A DNA stretch of 64,000 nucleotides from Nocardioides sp. Root140 (GCF_001426745.1 NZ_LMFI01000010.1:1226672-1290671), one strand, 5' to 3'. Shown: positions 42,392 to 52,100, numbered from the stretch's first letter. A program made the numbers and translations. The notes: generated by a model not told the origin, from the letters alone.

Positions 42392-44628
42392 CACGTCTCG
42401 CGCTCCTTCAGGATCTCTTCCTCGAGATCGGCGATCCGGCTCATCCGGGCGAGGACGTCCGTCACTGTGGCGGCGAACTCGACCCGCGCCCGGCGTACGG
42501 TCTCGGCGTCGCCCTCGACGAGGCCACGGTGCCTGGCCAGTTTCAGCGCGGTGGCGTAGAGCTCTCGGGAAACGGAGTCGGCGCGGTGCAGACGCCCCTG
42601 CAGCCACATCTGGTGACCGAGACCGAGGCACTCGACCAGCAGTGCCTCCTCGTCCAGGGGGATGCCGGGCTCCTTGCTGAGCAGCGCCTCCGCGACCACG
42701 AGCTGGGCGTCGAAGAACGAACGGAACGCGCGGTGGGCGACCAGCACCTTCGAGGAGGCTAGGAGGTTCGCCAGCCCACTCTCGGTGCCGGCCCTCTCGA
42801 ACCAGTCGGGATCGAACAGCTCGCACTCCGCGACGACGTCAGCCCGGAACTGCCTGGTGGTCGGGAAGAAGAACTCGAACTTCAGCAGGTCGCGCAGCCG
42901 CACCGCCTCGGCGTACGCCTCGTCACGCGGGTTCGTGTCTTCCTCGCCGTCGCCCACGTGGAGCAGCGCGAGCTCGACGATGGCCCGCGTCACGAGATGG
43001 TGGATCGCCCCGTTCCGGTAGAACGCGGCGACCCGGTGCTGACCCGGCGAGACCGACCAGACCGGCTCGGGGCCCCCCGAGTAGAGCGTGGTGACCCCCG
43101 ACTCCACGAGCTTGTCCAGCGTCTCGAGGACGGCGTCGTCCGAGCGGAGCACGTCGGCCGGCCCGGCGAGACCGCGCGAGTCCAGGTAGTCGAGGAGCGG
43201 GAGTGCCACCCGACGGATCTCGGCCAGCGTCAAGGCCCGGTGATGCGTACCCAGAAGTGCGAACGTGACCAGGGCCGTGGGAGTCATCAGGGTCGCGCGG
43301 TTGATGCCGTCGCAGATCCGGAACGCCACCTTCTCCAGCTGCGCATTTCCCTCGCCGGCGTCGGCGAGTGCCTCTCTCAGTGAGAACGGCTCCCCGAACT
43401 GCACCCATGCATTGCCGCTGTTCCTCAGCTGACCACGGACGTAGCGGGCCAGCCAACGACTGCCCTCGGCGGCCTTCTTGGCGCCACCCTGCTCATCGGA
43501 GAGCGCGCCCACCTCGGACATGTGGTCGTAGACGATCGACACCGGGACCAGCTGGACGTCGTCGGTCCGGTTCTCCCGGAGCGCGCGGGTCAGGTAGGAG
43601 AGCAGCCCGAACTTCGGCGGCCGCAGCTTCCCGGTGCGGGTCCGCCCGCCCTCGATGTACCACTCGAGGTTGAACCGCTTGGCCGCCAGATGGGCCAGAT
43701 ACTCACGCAGCGCCAGCTTGTAGGCGCCGTCGTTGGCGTTGGCCCGGCGGATGAAGACCATTCCGGCGCGTTTGCCCAGCGGACCGATCGGCCAGATCGC
43801 CATGTTCGCGCCCCCCAGCGTGTGGTTGCGCGGGAAGTCGTGGGTGTGCAGCACCTCGCCGAGCACCAGCGGGTCGGCGTACGAACGATGGGCGGGCAGG
43901 AAGATCAGGGCACTCTTCTTGTTCAGCGCCCGGAGCGGCTCGAGGCTGTCCTGGTCGACGTGGACCTTCCACGCACGGGAGTGCATCGGGGAGAGCACCG
44001 TTCGGTAGGCGTCGATGGCGGCCGGGCTCTGGACGGCGACCAACTCGGTCAGGCAGTCCTGCACCTCGTCGAAGACCGCGTCGTACGTCGTGCCCGTCTC
44101 GGCCGCGAAGGCGCGCACCTTGTCGCGCAGTCGCGCCGAGGAGGCGATCTGCTCCGCGACGCGACGCGGCACCTTGTAGCGGTCGCCGATCAGGCGTCGT
44201 TCGGCCCGATCGCTGGACAGGATCGCCGCGTGCCTGATGAATTCCTCCATCGAGTCGCCGCCCTGGTGTTCCTCCGCGAAGCGCCTGCGCAGGTCGGCCA
44301 GGGTGGCCGCCTCCCCGACGACGATGGTCACCGCTCCGGGGACACGTCGCGCCAGCAACGGCTGGGCGACGGGCCAGGGTCGCAACGGTGTGAGATGGCC
44401 GAGCACGTCGGTGGCCCGGCGGGTGCTGCTGCCCGGCGCGGCGACCCAGGCCACCCGCGCCGGCACCAGCAGGGCCTCTTCGTCGAACTGCTCCGCCAGC
44501 CACCCGTCGTCGACTCCCCGGACGCACGAGCCGGGATGCGTCTCCCGTGCCCACTCGGTGACGAGTCGTCGCTCGGTGCGTGAGCGCACGTCGTGGAGCA
44601 CGACGACCGGCCGCGTCGTGACGGTCAT
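42391..44628 (-). CDS. plsB: Glycerol-3-phosphate acyltransferase (PlsB type)
   Basis: A 745-residue membrane-associated acyltransferase of the PlsB family, close to the usual 750-800. The HX4D active site is LPAHRSYADPLV (about residue 245). The glycerol-3-phosphate site shows FIRRANANDG and WYIEGGRTRTGK, and VQLVPVSIVYDH is the fourth block. The C-terminal 300 residues are helical, as in the family. It acylates glycerol-3-phosphate at position 1. Its start overlaps the synthetase stop by 4 nt, suggesting direct coupling of activation to glycerolipid synthesis. Confidence 0.92.
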   Translation of the reverse strand: MTVTTRPVVVLHDVRSRTERRLVTEWARETHPGSCVRGVDDGWLAEQFDEEALLVPARVAWVAAPGSSTRRATDVLGHLTPLRPWPVAQPLLARRVPGAVTIVVGEAATLADLRRRFAEEHQGGDSMEEFIRHAAILSSDRAERRLIGDRYKVPRRVAEQIASSARLRDKVRAFAAETGTTYDAVFDEVQDCLTELVAVQSPAAIDAYRTVLSPMHSRAWKVHVDQDSLEPLRALNKKSALIFLPAHRSYADPLVLGEVLHTHDFPRNHTLGGANMAIWPIGPLGKRAGMVFIRRANANDGAYKLALREYLAHLAAKRFNLEWYIEGGRTRTGKLRPPKFGLLSYLTRALRENRTDDVQLVPVSIVYDHMSEVGALSDEQGGAKKAAEGSRWLARYVRGQLRNSGNAWVQFGEPFSLREALADAGEGNAQLEKVAFRICDGINRATLMTPTALVTFALLGTHHRALTLAEIRRVALPLLDYLDSRGLAGPADVLRSDDAVLETLDKLVESGVTTLYSGGPEPVWSVSPGQHRVAAFYRNGAIHHLVTRAIVELALLHVGDGEEDTNPRDEAYAEAVRLRDLLKFEFFFPTTRQFRADVVAECELFDPDWFERAGTESGLANLLASSKVLVAHRAFRSFFDAQLVVAEALLSKEPGIPLDEEALLVECLGLGHQMWLQGRLHRADSVSRELYATALKLARHRGLVEGDAETVRRARVEFAATVTDVLARMSRIADLEEEILKERET

Positions 44629-46169
44629 CCCTTGGCCGCCTTCACGTACGCATCGCGCAGGATCCCCTTGACGAGCTTGCCTGTTGGCGTTCTCGGGAGG
44701 CTCTCGGAGAAGTCGATGCTCCTCGGCACCTTGAAGTGCGCCATCCGGTCACGCACGAACGCGAGAAGCTCCTGCTCGAGTGCGGGCCCGGTCTCGACAC
44801 CCGGAGCCGGTTGGACGACGGCCTTGACCTGCTCCCCCATCTCGTCGTCGGGAATGCCGAAGACCGCGAGGTCGAGCACCTTCGGGTGCAGGGCCAGGCA
44901 GTCCTCGACCTCTTGCGGGTAGATGTTCACACCACCCGAGATGATCATGAACGCCTTGCGATCGGTGAGGAACAGGTAGCCGTCCTCGTCGACGTAGCCG
45001 ATGTCACCGATGGTCGTCCACGTCTCGTGGTCAGGGTGCTGGGAGGCCCGGGTCTTGTCGGGGTCGTTGTGATAGGCGAACGGCATCGTGTCGCGCTCGA
45101 AGTAGACGGAGCCGACCCGGCCGGCGTCCAGCACCTCGCCGTCCTCACCGCAGATCCGCAGGGTTCCCAGGCCCGCCTTGCCGACCGAACCGGGCCTCTC
45201 GAGCCACTGCTCGGAGTTGATCAGCGTCAGGCCGTTGCCCTCGGTGCCGCCGTAGTACTCGTGCAGGACCGGACCCCACCAGTCGATCATCTGCTGCTTC
45301 ACGTCCACCGGGCAGGGCGCGGCCGCGTGGATCGCGCAGGCCAGCGTCGAGACGTCGTACGACGCACGCACGTCGGGGTCGAGCTTCAACATGCGCACGA
45401 ACATGGTGGGCACCCATTGGCTGTGGGTGACGCCGTACTTCTCGACGGCCTCCAGGGACCGCACCGCGTCGAACTTCTTGCCGAGCACCAGGGTGCCGCC
45501 GAAGTAGTGGACGATGCCGCCGAAGCGAAGCGGCGCCGCGTGGTAGCCGGGTGCCGGTGAGTAGTAGACGGTGTCGGGGCCGAAGCCGTACATCGGACCG
45601 AAGACCCCGGCGAAGGGGTCGCCGGGCTCGCTGACGAGGTGCTCCGGCAGCGGTGGCTTGACGCCCTTCGGCTGGCCGGTCGTGCCCGAGGAGTAGAGCA
45701 TGTCGGCGCCGCGGCGCTGATCGGCGAGCGGCTCGGCAGACACCTTGGCCAGCGCGTCCTCGAAGGAGTCGTGTCCGCGGATGGCGCCGCCGAACGCGAG
45801 CCGCAGCTCGATGCCCGGGCTCTGCGCGACCAACGCCTCGGCCAGGTCGGACACCTCAGCCGATGCGACGAGGGCACGGGCACCGCAGTCCCGCACGATG
45901 TAGCCGGCCTCGTCGGCCGACAGGTTGTAGTTGACCCCGGTCACGTACAGCCCGGAGCGCAGTGCGGCCCAGTAGGTCACGAAGAGCTCGAGGGAGTTCG
46001 GCGTCAGGAAGGCGACGTGGTCTCCTCGTCGCAGGCCTGAGTCGTGGAAGACCCGGGCCAACCGCGCAGTGGCCTCGTCGAGCTCGGCGTAGGTGAGTGA
46101 GGCACCCGTGTCGGCGACGACGATGGCGGTCTTGTCCGGGGTGGACGTGGCGAAGGTTCCTGGGTACAC
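44625..46169 (-). CDS. Acyl-CoA synthetase (FadD-type)
   Basis: A 514-residue adenylate-forming ligase. GTG 46169 follows GGAGAGA. The P-loop is LYSSGTTGQPKGV (about 160). YYGGTEGNG is the A5 motif, TIGDIGYVDEDGYLFLTD the A7/A8 region with hinge RKAFMIISGGVNIYPQEVE, and PTGKLVKG holds the catalytic Lys. It activates a fatty acid for use by PlsB and later enzymes. It is the first gene of the TAG operon, whose promoter carries the G-tract dyad. Chain-length preference cannot be read from sequence. Confidence 0.92.
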   Translation of the reverse strand: MYPGTFATSTPDKTAIVVADTGASLTYAELDEATARLARVFHDSGLRRGDHVAFLTPNSLELFVTYWAALRSGLYVTGVNYNLSADEAGYIVRDCGARALVASAEVSDLAEALVAQSPGIELRLAFGGAIRGHDSFEDALAKVSAEPLADQRRGADMLYSSGTTGQPKGVKPPLPEHLVSEPGDPFAGVFGPMYGFGPDTVYYSPAPGYHAAPLRFGGIVHYFGGTLVLGKKFDAVRSLEAVEKYGVTHSQWVPTMFVRMLKLDPDVRASYDVSTLACAIHAAAPCPVDVKQQMIDWWGPVLHEYYGGTEGNGLTLINSEQWLERPGSVGKAGLGTLRICGEDGEVLDAGRVGSVYFERDTMPFAYHNDPDKTRASQHPDHETWTTIGDIGYVDEDGYLFLTDRKAFMIISGGVNIYPQEVEDCLALHPKVLDLAVFGIPDDEMGEQVKAVVQPAPGVETGPALEQELLAFVRDRMAHFKVPRSIDFSESLPRTPTGKLVKGILRDAYVKAAKG

Positions 46170-46251
46170 GCTCTCTCCTGCCTGGGTGACAAGGCTGCCG
46201 GGAGGTCCTCGGCCGGCGCTCGCGGACCTCCCGGCAGGTGCAGCGAGACCA

Positions 46252-46295
46252 ACGATGGAGCACCGACTGGGGCGGGCGGATCACCCCCAGGAAGC
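46252..46295 (-). promoter_or_regulatory. Promoter of the TAG operon with G-tract dyad
   Basis: On the minus strand GCTTCCTGGGGGTGA (46295-46281) is followed after exactly 23 nt by CATCGT (46257-46252) as -10 box. The 23-nt spacers here and at 35510-35532 are also alike (TCCGCCCGCC against CGCGCCCGCC). The start codon is about 80 nt downstream. The 220-nt gap 46170-46389 has no other coding signal. Confidence 0.55.
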
Positions 46296-46389
46296 AAATG
46301 CCTCCTCCCGCCGGGCCGGGCGAGGAACGGCTGGGACAGGGTCGGCTTCACCGGAATCGCGGCGGTCGGTCGCGTCAGCCGGGAATGCG

Positions 46390-47544
46390 TCAGTAGGACC
46401 TCGGCAGCCCCAGCGAGTGCTGCGCGACGTAGTTGAGAATCATCTCCCGGTTCACCGGGGCAATGCGCAACACGCGAGCCAGGCCCCACAGCGGGATGAG
46501 TCCGTATTCGGTCGCCACCCCGTTGCCCCCGTGGCACTGGATTGCCGCGTCGAGCGCGGCCAGCGCCGCCTCGGCCGCGAGGTACTTCGCCATGTTGGAC
46601 GCCTCACCGGCGGGCAGCTTCTGGTCATGGAGCCAGGCTGCCCGTGCCGTCATCAGGGCAGCAGCGTCGATGTCGATCCGGGCGGCGGCCAGCGCGTGCG
46701 CCACTGCCTGGTGGGAGCCGATGGGCACCCCCCAGACGGACCGGCTGTTCGCATACTCGGCGGCGCGGGCGAGCGCATACCGACCGATGCCGACCAGGAG
46801 TGCCGCACCGGTCACCCGTTCGGGATTGAGGCCGTGGAACACCTGCTTGAATCCGGCGCCCTCGACGCCGATGAGGCGATCGGCCGGGACGCGCACGTCG
46901 TCGAAGAACAGGGTGAACTGACGCTCGGGCAGGCTGACCGCGACCGGCAACGGTTGCGCCACCAGACCCGGAGCATCCGTGTCGACCACGAAGAGGGAGA
47001 GCTCCGCGACACCGGTCTCCGGATCGGTACCGGTGCTTGCCACGACCAGCACGGCGTCGGCGACGTCGATGCCGGAGATGTAGTGCTTCGTTCCGCTGAG
47101 GACGTACTCGTCGCCGTCGCGTCGGGCCGTGGTGGCGAGGTCATGCGCGTTCGAACCGGCCTCGGGCTCGGTGATCGCGAAGACGACACGGCCCTGGCCG
47201 CTGGCGAGCCGCGGCAACCATTGACGACGTTGCTGTGGTGTGCCGAACTCGGCGATCACCTCCCCGCTGATGGCACTGGCCACGAGCAGCAGGAGCAGTG
47301 GACACCCCGCCGCAGCGGTCTCCTCCACCACGACGGACAACTCGGCGAGACCGGCCCCGCCCCCGCCGTACTCCTCCGGGATGTTGATGCCGATGAACCC
47401 GCGCTCACCCAGCGCGAGCCACAGCTCCTCGGTGAACTCCCTTGCCTCTGCCTTCTTCGTGTAGTAGTCGTTGCCGAAGCTGCCACTGATTCCCGCCACT
47501 GCTGCCCGCAGTGCACGGTGCTCTTCGCTGGTCTGGAAGTCCAT
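46390..47544 (-). CDS. Acyl-CoA dehydrogenase
   Basis: A 384-residue acyl-CoA dehydrogenase. ATG 47544 follows AGGAG with 7-nt spacing. Motifs are PEEYGGGGAGL (about residue 58), FAITEPEAGSNAHDL in the FAD region (about 128-142) and QCHGGNGVATEYGLIPLW near the C-terminus. The usual YEGT catalytic segment reads IAPVN, so the base is not there. The Glu in LNPERVTGAALL lies where isovaleryl-CoA dehydrogenase has its base, and could substitute. It should oxidise an acyl-CoA to the enoyl-CoA for the FadB-like enzyme of this operon. Confidence 0.88.
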   Translation of the reverse strand: MDFQTSEEHRALRAAVAGISGSFGNDYYTKKAEAREFTEELWLALGERGFIGINIPEEYGGGGAGLAELSVVVEETAAAGCPLLLLLVASAISGEVIAEFGTPQQRRQWLPRLASGQGRVVFAITEPEAGSNAHDLATTARRDGDEYVLSGTKHYISGIDVADAVLVVASTGTDPETGVAELSLFVVDTDAPGLVAQPLPVAVSLPERQFTLFFDDVRVPADRLIGVEGAGFKQVFHGLNPERVTGAALLVGIGRYALARAAEYANSRSVWGVPIGSHQAVAHALAAARIDIDAAALMTARAAWLHDQKLPAGEASNMAKYLAAEAALAALDAAIQCHGGNGVATEYGLIPLWGLARVLRIAPVNREMILNYVAQHSLGLPRSY

Positions 47545-47560
47545 CGAGTGCTCCTGGGGT

Positions 47561-48595
47561 TCAGCCGGCAGCGATGCCGGCCACGACGGTCGCGCGGGCG
47601 GCCGCGCTGAGCGGGTACGGCGTGTAGAGGGTGAAGCGGTCGATGACCTCTCCGAAGCGACGGCTGATCTCGGCAGCGACCTCACTGGGACCACCGACGA
47701 CGGCGAAGGCGTTCAGCACGTCGTCGTCGACCAGATCGTCCATCTCGGCCCACCGGCCCGCGACGGAAAGTTGGTGCAGCTCCTCGTGGAGCCCCTCCCA
47801 GCCGTGCAGCTGGAGGACCGATCGGTACGCCGGGGTCGCACCGTAGAACGCGATCTGGTGCCGCACCGCCGCGATCCCCGCGAGCAGCTCCTCCTCGGAT
47901 GCGCCGGTTGCCACCATGCCCGGGTAGGCGATCACGAAGGAGGCCCGGTCACGCCGGTTGGCATCGAGCGTGCCCTCGATCAGGGGCAGCGTGGTCTCAC
48001 GCAGGTAGCGCTCTGTCGTGAAGCCGTGGATGAAGATCCCGTCGGCGACGGAAGCAGCGACCTCAGTCATCCGCGGGCCCACGGCTGCCAGGAACACCGG
48101 CGGTCTCCCCCACGGGTGGTGTGCCGGAGTGAACATCGGGGTCATCAACGTGTGGTTGTAGAAGTCGCCGCGGAAGTCGAGGCGGTCACCCGACTCCCAG
48201 CTGTCCCAGATCGCATGCAGTGCGCCGATGAATTCGGCCATTCGCGCGGTCGGCCTCGACCAAGGCATTCCGTAGCGCCGCTCGATGTGTGCCTTGACCT
48301 GTGTGCCGAGCCCGAGGACGAATCGCCCACCGCTGAAACCCTGAAGGTCGTGGGCGGACGAGGCAACCGTCATCGGGCTGCGTCCGAACGCGACCGCCAC
48401 CGCGGTCCCCACCGTCATCTCCCGGGTGTGCTCGGCAGCGATCAACGGCGGAAAGAACGGGTCCCGTCCGACCTCGGTGCTCCAGACACCGTTGAAACCG
48501 CACGCCTCCGCAGTGGACAGTTGGTCGATGAGAGTCGGCAGGTCGCCACCCTCGGAGCCGTCGATCTGGCCGCCGATGTTGGCGTCGACCTTCAT
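47561..48595 (-). CDS. LLM-class (probably F420-dependent) oxidoreductase
   Basis: A 344-residue TIM-barrel oxidoreductase of the luciferase-like family. The N-terminal MKVDANIGGQIDG start and GFNGVWSTEVGRDPFFPP, then FVLGLGTQVKAHIERR and AVGPRMTEVAASVADG are typical of the F420-dependent actinobacterial branch. ATG 48595 overlaps the FadB stop by 4 nt. Members of this subgroup reduce or oxidise their substrate with F420, but an FMN-dependent monooxygenase using the flavin reductase of the mce operon remains possible. Placement inside a beta-oxidation operon suggests a step on a branched or ring-containing acyl-CoA (inference). Confidence 0.85.
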   Translation of the reverse strand: MKVDANIGGQIDGSEGGDLPTLIDQLSTAEACGFNGVWSTEVGRDPFFPPLIAAEHTREMTVGTAVAVAFGRSPMTVASSAHDLQGFSGGRFVLGLGTQVKAHIERRYGMPWSRPTARMAEFIGALHAIWDSWESGDRLDFRGDFYNHTLMTPMFTPAHHPWGRPPVFLAAVGPRMTEVAASVADGIFIHGFTTERYLRETTLPLIEGTLDANRRDRASFVIAYPGMVATGASEEELLAGIAAVRHQIAFYGATPAYRSVLQLHGWEGLHEELHQLSVAGRWAEMDDLVDDDVLNAFAVVGGPSEVAAEISRRFGEVIDRFTLYTPYPLSAAARATVVAGIAAG

Positions 48596-50772
48596 GCTCC
48601 CGATCCCTCGGAGACGGTCTCGGCCAGGGAGGCCGGCGGGCGGAAGCGGGAGCCGTACTGCTCGGCCAACTGCTCAGCGCGCGCCACGAACCCGGGACGT
48701 CCGCCGTCGAACTGGTCGAGGAACCGGAGGACCCCACCCGTCCACGCAGGGAAGCCGATGCCGAGAAGGGAACCGACGTTGGCATCCGACGGCGCCTCGA
48801 TCACGCCCTCGGAGTGGGCGGCCCACGCCTCGAGAACCTCGGCGAAGAGAAGCCTGTCGGCCAGGTCCCCCACCGTCGGAATGTCGTCACCCGGGGGGAA
48901 GGCCTCCGTGAGGCCGGGCCAGAACCCGGTACGTCGTCCCTTCTCGTCGTAGTCGTAGAAACCACCACCGCCCGCGCGCCCCACGCGTCCGAGGTCGATG
49001 AGCCGGTCGAAGGTCGTGTGGCCGGGATGGGCCTCCCATTCCTGACCGGCGACCGTCGCAGCAGACCGCGCCTCCTCGCGTACGTCCCGCGGCAGCGTCA
49101 GGGTCAGCTCGTCGAGGAGCTGGAGCGCCCCCGCGGGGTAGCCCGCCTGCAGGGAGGCCTGCTCGATGCTGGCCGGGGCGACCCCCTCACCCACCATGGC
49201 AACGGCCTCGTTGAGTCGAGAGATGATCACGCGGCTGGTGAAGAAGCCACGGCTGTCATTGACCACGATCGGCGTCTTCCCCAGCTGCAGCACCAGGTCA
49301 AAGGCCTTGGCGAGAGTGGCGTCGGAGGTGGCTTCCCCGCGAATGATCTCCACCAGCGGCATGCGATCCACGGGAGAGAAGAAGTGCACGCCTACGAAGT
49401 CCTCCGGGCGCCGCACCGAGGCGGCGAGTGAGGTGATCGGGAGGGTGGACGTGTTCGAACCGAGAACCGTGTCCTGCCCGACCACGCCCTCGACCCTGCC
49501 GAAGACCTCGGCCTTCAGCTCCGCGTTCTCGAAGACTGCCTCGATGACGAAGTCCACGTCAGCGAGATCCTCCACGCGGTCAGAGACGGTGATCCGGTTC
49601 AGCAGCGCGTCCTGGTCAGCCTGGGTGCGCTGTCCACGACTCACGGCCTTGGCCTCGACCTTCTCCGCATGGGCGCGCCCCTTCTGCGCGCCGGCCAGTG
49701 TCGTGTCGACCAGGACCACGTCGATGCCGATCTTCGCCGATGCGTAGGCGATTCCGGCGCCCATCATTCCGGCGCCGACCACGCCGATCCGCCTCGCCCG
49801 GTACGACGGCTGATCGTTCGGCCGGCTGGCACCCCCCTTGATCGCCTGGAGGTCGAAGAAGTTCAGGTTGATCAGGTTCTTCGAGATCTGGGCCGTGGCG
49901 AGCTCCACGAAGTAGCGGGTCTCGATCAGGCCTGCCGTGTCGATGTCGACCTGGGCACCCTCGACCGCCGCGGCCAGGATGGCGCGCTGGGCGGGGGCCG
50001 GAGCACCTCCGGTCCTGGCCCGGAGCGTGGAGGCGAGGAAGGGAAGATCCGCACTCAGGGCGCCCCTGGTCGGAGTGCCGCCCGGGATGGCGAAACCCTT
50101 GGCGTCCCACGGTTGCGCGGCGTCGGGGTTCTCGACGATCCATTGCCTGGCTCTCGACAGCAGCTCGTCCGCCGACTTCACCAGCTCGTCAACCAGGCCG
50201 AGCTCCTGCGCCTGCTGCGGACGGAACCGCCTGCCCGACAGCAGGACGTCGTCGAGCGCCTTGCGCACTCCGAGGAGCCGCACAGTTCGAATGATGCCGC
50301 CGCTGGCGGGCAGGAGGCCCAGACCCACCTCCGGCAGACCCAGTTGCACCCTCGGCGAGTCCAGCACCACCCGGTGGTGGGTCGCGAGTGCCAGCTCGAG
50401 GCCTCCGCCGAGCGCGGATCCGTTGATCGCAGCGACGACCGGGCGGCCGAGACCTTCGAGCAATCTCAGCTGGCCCTTGAGGTGGTTGAGGTGCTGGGTG
50501 AATCGGGTGGCGTCCTCGGGTCCGAGGGCCACGATCTCCTCGAGGTCACCTCCCGCCACGAAGGTGGACTTGCCTGAGGTGATGACGACTCCGGAGATCG
50601 AGTCCCGTTCCGCCCGCAGGCGCTCCACCGTCTCCGCCAGCTCCGCGACGAAGCGCGCGTGGACGGTGTTCACGCCCTGGGTGGGGTCGTCGATGGTGAG
50701 GACGACAATGCCGTCGTCCTCCTTGCGCCAGGTGAAGATCGGCTGATCGCCGGATGTCGGAACGCTGGTCAC
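48592..50772 (-). CDS. Fused enoyl-CoA hydratase/3-hydroxyacyl-CoA dehydrogenase (FadB/FadJ type)
   Basis: A 726-residue bifunctional beta-oxidation enzyme. GTG 50772 follows GAGGAG with 6-nt spacing. The hydratase domain (residues 1-190) has TFVAGGDLEEIVAL and NGSALGGGLELALATHHRV. The NAD-binding dehydrogenase domain starts near residue 320 with GVVGAGMMGAGIAYASA, and the catalytic His lies in GVHFFSPVDRMPLVE. PIVVNDSRGFFTSRV is the usual follow-up motif. The C-terminal dimer domain is complete. It hydrates enoyl-CoA and oxidises the 3-hydroxyacyl-CoA. It is encoded between the thiolase and the LLM oxidoreductase. Confidence 0.93.
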   Translation of the reverse strand: MTSVPTSGDQPIFTWRKEDDGIVVLTIDDPTQGVNTVHARFVAELAETVERLRAERDSISGVVITSGKSTFVAGGDLEEIVALGPEDATRFTQHLNHLKGQLRLLEGLGRPVVAAINGSALGGGLELALATHHRVVLDSPRVQLGLPEVGLGLLPASGGIIRTVRLLGVRKALDDVLLSGRRFRPQQAQELGLVDELVKSADELLSRARQWIVENPDAAQPWDAKGFAIPGGTPTRGALSADLPFLASTLRARTGGAPAPAQRAILAAAVEGAQVDIDTAGLIETRYFVELATAQISKNLINLNFFDLQAIKGGASRPNDQPSYRARRIGVVGAGMMGAGIAYASAKIGIDVVLVDTTLAGAQKGRAHAEKVEAKAVSRGQRTQADQDALLNRITVSDRVEDLADVDFVIEAVFENAELKAEVFGRVEGVVGQDTVLGSNTSTLPITSLAASVRRPEDFVGVHFFSPVDRMPLVEIIRGEATSDATLAKAFDLVLQLGKTPIVVNDSRGFFTSRVIISRLNEAVAMVGEGVAPASIEQASLQAGYPAGALQLLDELTLTLPRDVREEARSAATVAGQEWEAHPGHTTFDRLIDLGRVGRAGGGGFYDYDEKGRRTGFWPGLTEAFPPGDDIPTVGDLADRLLFAEVLEAWAAHSEGVIEAPSDANVGSLLGIGFPAWTGGVLRFLDQFDGGRPGFVARAEQLAEQYGSRFRPPASLAETVSEGSGA

Positions 50773-50813
50773 GTGCTTCTCCTCAGTGGTTTCTGGAGTG
50801 GGGTCCGGCCGGG

Positions 50814-52025
50814 TCACAGGCGCTCGATGATGGTGGCGATCCCCATGCCGCCGCCCACGCACAGGGTCACCAGGGCACGTCGCTCCTGCCGAAGCTCGAG
50901 CTCGTCGAGGACGGTCGAGACGAGCATCGCTCCGGTCGCCCCTAGGGGGTGCCCCATCGCGATGGCACCGCCATTGACGTTGACCTTCTCGGCCGGGATC
51001 TTGAGGTCCTTCATCCACTTCAGCACCACCGACGCGAAGGCCTCGTTGAGCTCGAAGAGATCGATGTCGGCCAGCGTGAGGCCCGCGGTCGCCAGGACCT
51101 TCTCGGTGGCCGGCTTCGGGCCGGTCAGCATGATCGTCGGGTCGGCGGCAGTGATCGCCGTGGCCACCACACGACCCCGCGGCTCCAGGCCGAGGTCCCG
51201 ACCGACCTGCTCGCTGCCCAGGAGCACCAGCGCGGCCCCGTCGACGATCCCTGACGAGTTGGCGCCTGTGTGCACGTGGTTGATCCGATCCACCGTGTGG
51301 TACTTCTGCAGGGCGACCGCGTCGAACCCCAGTTTGGTCCCCGGGACCTCGAAGGACGGCGCCAGTTCACCGAGCGAGGCGACCGTCGACTCCGGGCGCC
51401 GGTGCTCGTCGTGATCGAGAACGAGCACACCGTTCTGATCCACGACGGGTACGACGGAGCGCTTGAACCGGCCTTGGGACCACGCCGCCTCGGCGCGCTG
51501 CTGGGACGTCACCGCAAAACCGTCGACGTCTTCCCTGCTGAAGCCCTCAAGGGTCGCGATCAGGTCGGCGCCGATGCCCTGGGGCACGAAGTGGTGGTCG
51601 TAGGTCGTGGTCGGGTCGGTGAAGAGCGCCCCGCCGTCCGACATCATCGGCACGCGCGACATGGACTCCACTCCACCTGCCAGGACCATGCGGTCCCAGC
51701 CGGAACGAACCTTCGCTGCGGCGATGTTCGTGGCCTCCAGGCCCGAGGCGCAGTAGCGGTTGATCTGGACGCCGGCAACGGTCTCCGGAAGCCCCGAGAC
51801 CTGCGCGACCGCCTTGGCGATGTCACCGCCCTGCTCGCCGATCGGGGTGACGACACCGAGAACAATGTCGTCGATCACGGAGGGATCCAGCTCGGGCAGA
51901 CGGCCCCGCAGCTCATCGACCAGGCCTGCCACCAGGTCGACCGGCTTCGTTCCGTGAAGTGCGCCCTTCTTGCCACGCCCACGGGGCGTCCGGATCGCCT
52001 CGTAGATCATCGCCTCGTGCGTCAT
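50814..52025 (-). CDS. Acetyl-CoA C-acyltransferase (thiolase, FadA type)
   Basis: A 403-residue thiolase. ATG 52025 follows AAGGAG. The acyl-accepting Cys is in [11 protein letters not shown] (about residue 90). The other active-site residues are in [14 protein letters not shown] (His, about 355) and TLCVGGGMG (Cys, about 387), with ELNEAFA at about 325. It cleaves 3-ketoacyl-CoA with CoA, releasing acetyl-CoA or propionyl-CoA. As first gene of the beta-oxidation operon it sits behind a promoter with the same dyad as the TAG operon. Confidence 0.94.
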   Translation of the reverse strand: MTHEAMIYEAIRTPRGRGKKGALHGTKPVDLVAGLVDELRGRLPELDPSVIDDIVLGVVTPIGEQGGDIAKAVAQVSGLPETVAGVQINRYCASGLEATNIAAAKVRSGWDRMVLAGGVESMSRVPMMSDGGALFTDPTTTYDHHFVPQGIGADLIATLEGFSREDVDGFAVTSQQRAEAAWSQGRFKRSVVPVVDQNGVLVLDHDEHRRPESTVASLGELAPSFEVPGTKLGFDAVALQKYHTVDRINHVHTGANSSGIVDGAALVLLGSEQVGRDLGLEPRGRVVATAITAADPTIMLTGPKPATEKVLATAGLTLADIDLFELNEAFASVVLKWMKDLKIPAEKVNVNGGAIAMGHPLGATGAMLVSTVLDELELRQERRALVTLCVGGGMGIATIIERL

Positions 52026-52054
52026 GCGTGCTCCTTCGTCGGTCGGCCCGAACG

Positions 52055-52100
52055 ACGCTAGAAGGCGGCCTGCGCGACGGCATCACCCTCCGGGGGGAGG
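52055..52100 (-). promoter_or_regulatory. Promoter of the beta-oxidation operon with G-tract dyad
   Basis: On the minus strand CCTCCCCCCGGAGGGTGA (52100-52083) is followed after 22 nt by TAGCGT (52060-52055), a good -10 box. The start codon is 30 nt downstream of the box. The dyad ends in GGGTGA like those at 35494-35509 and 46281-46295. The gap to the next gene is 136 nt. Confidence 0.55.
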
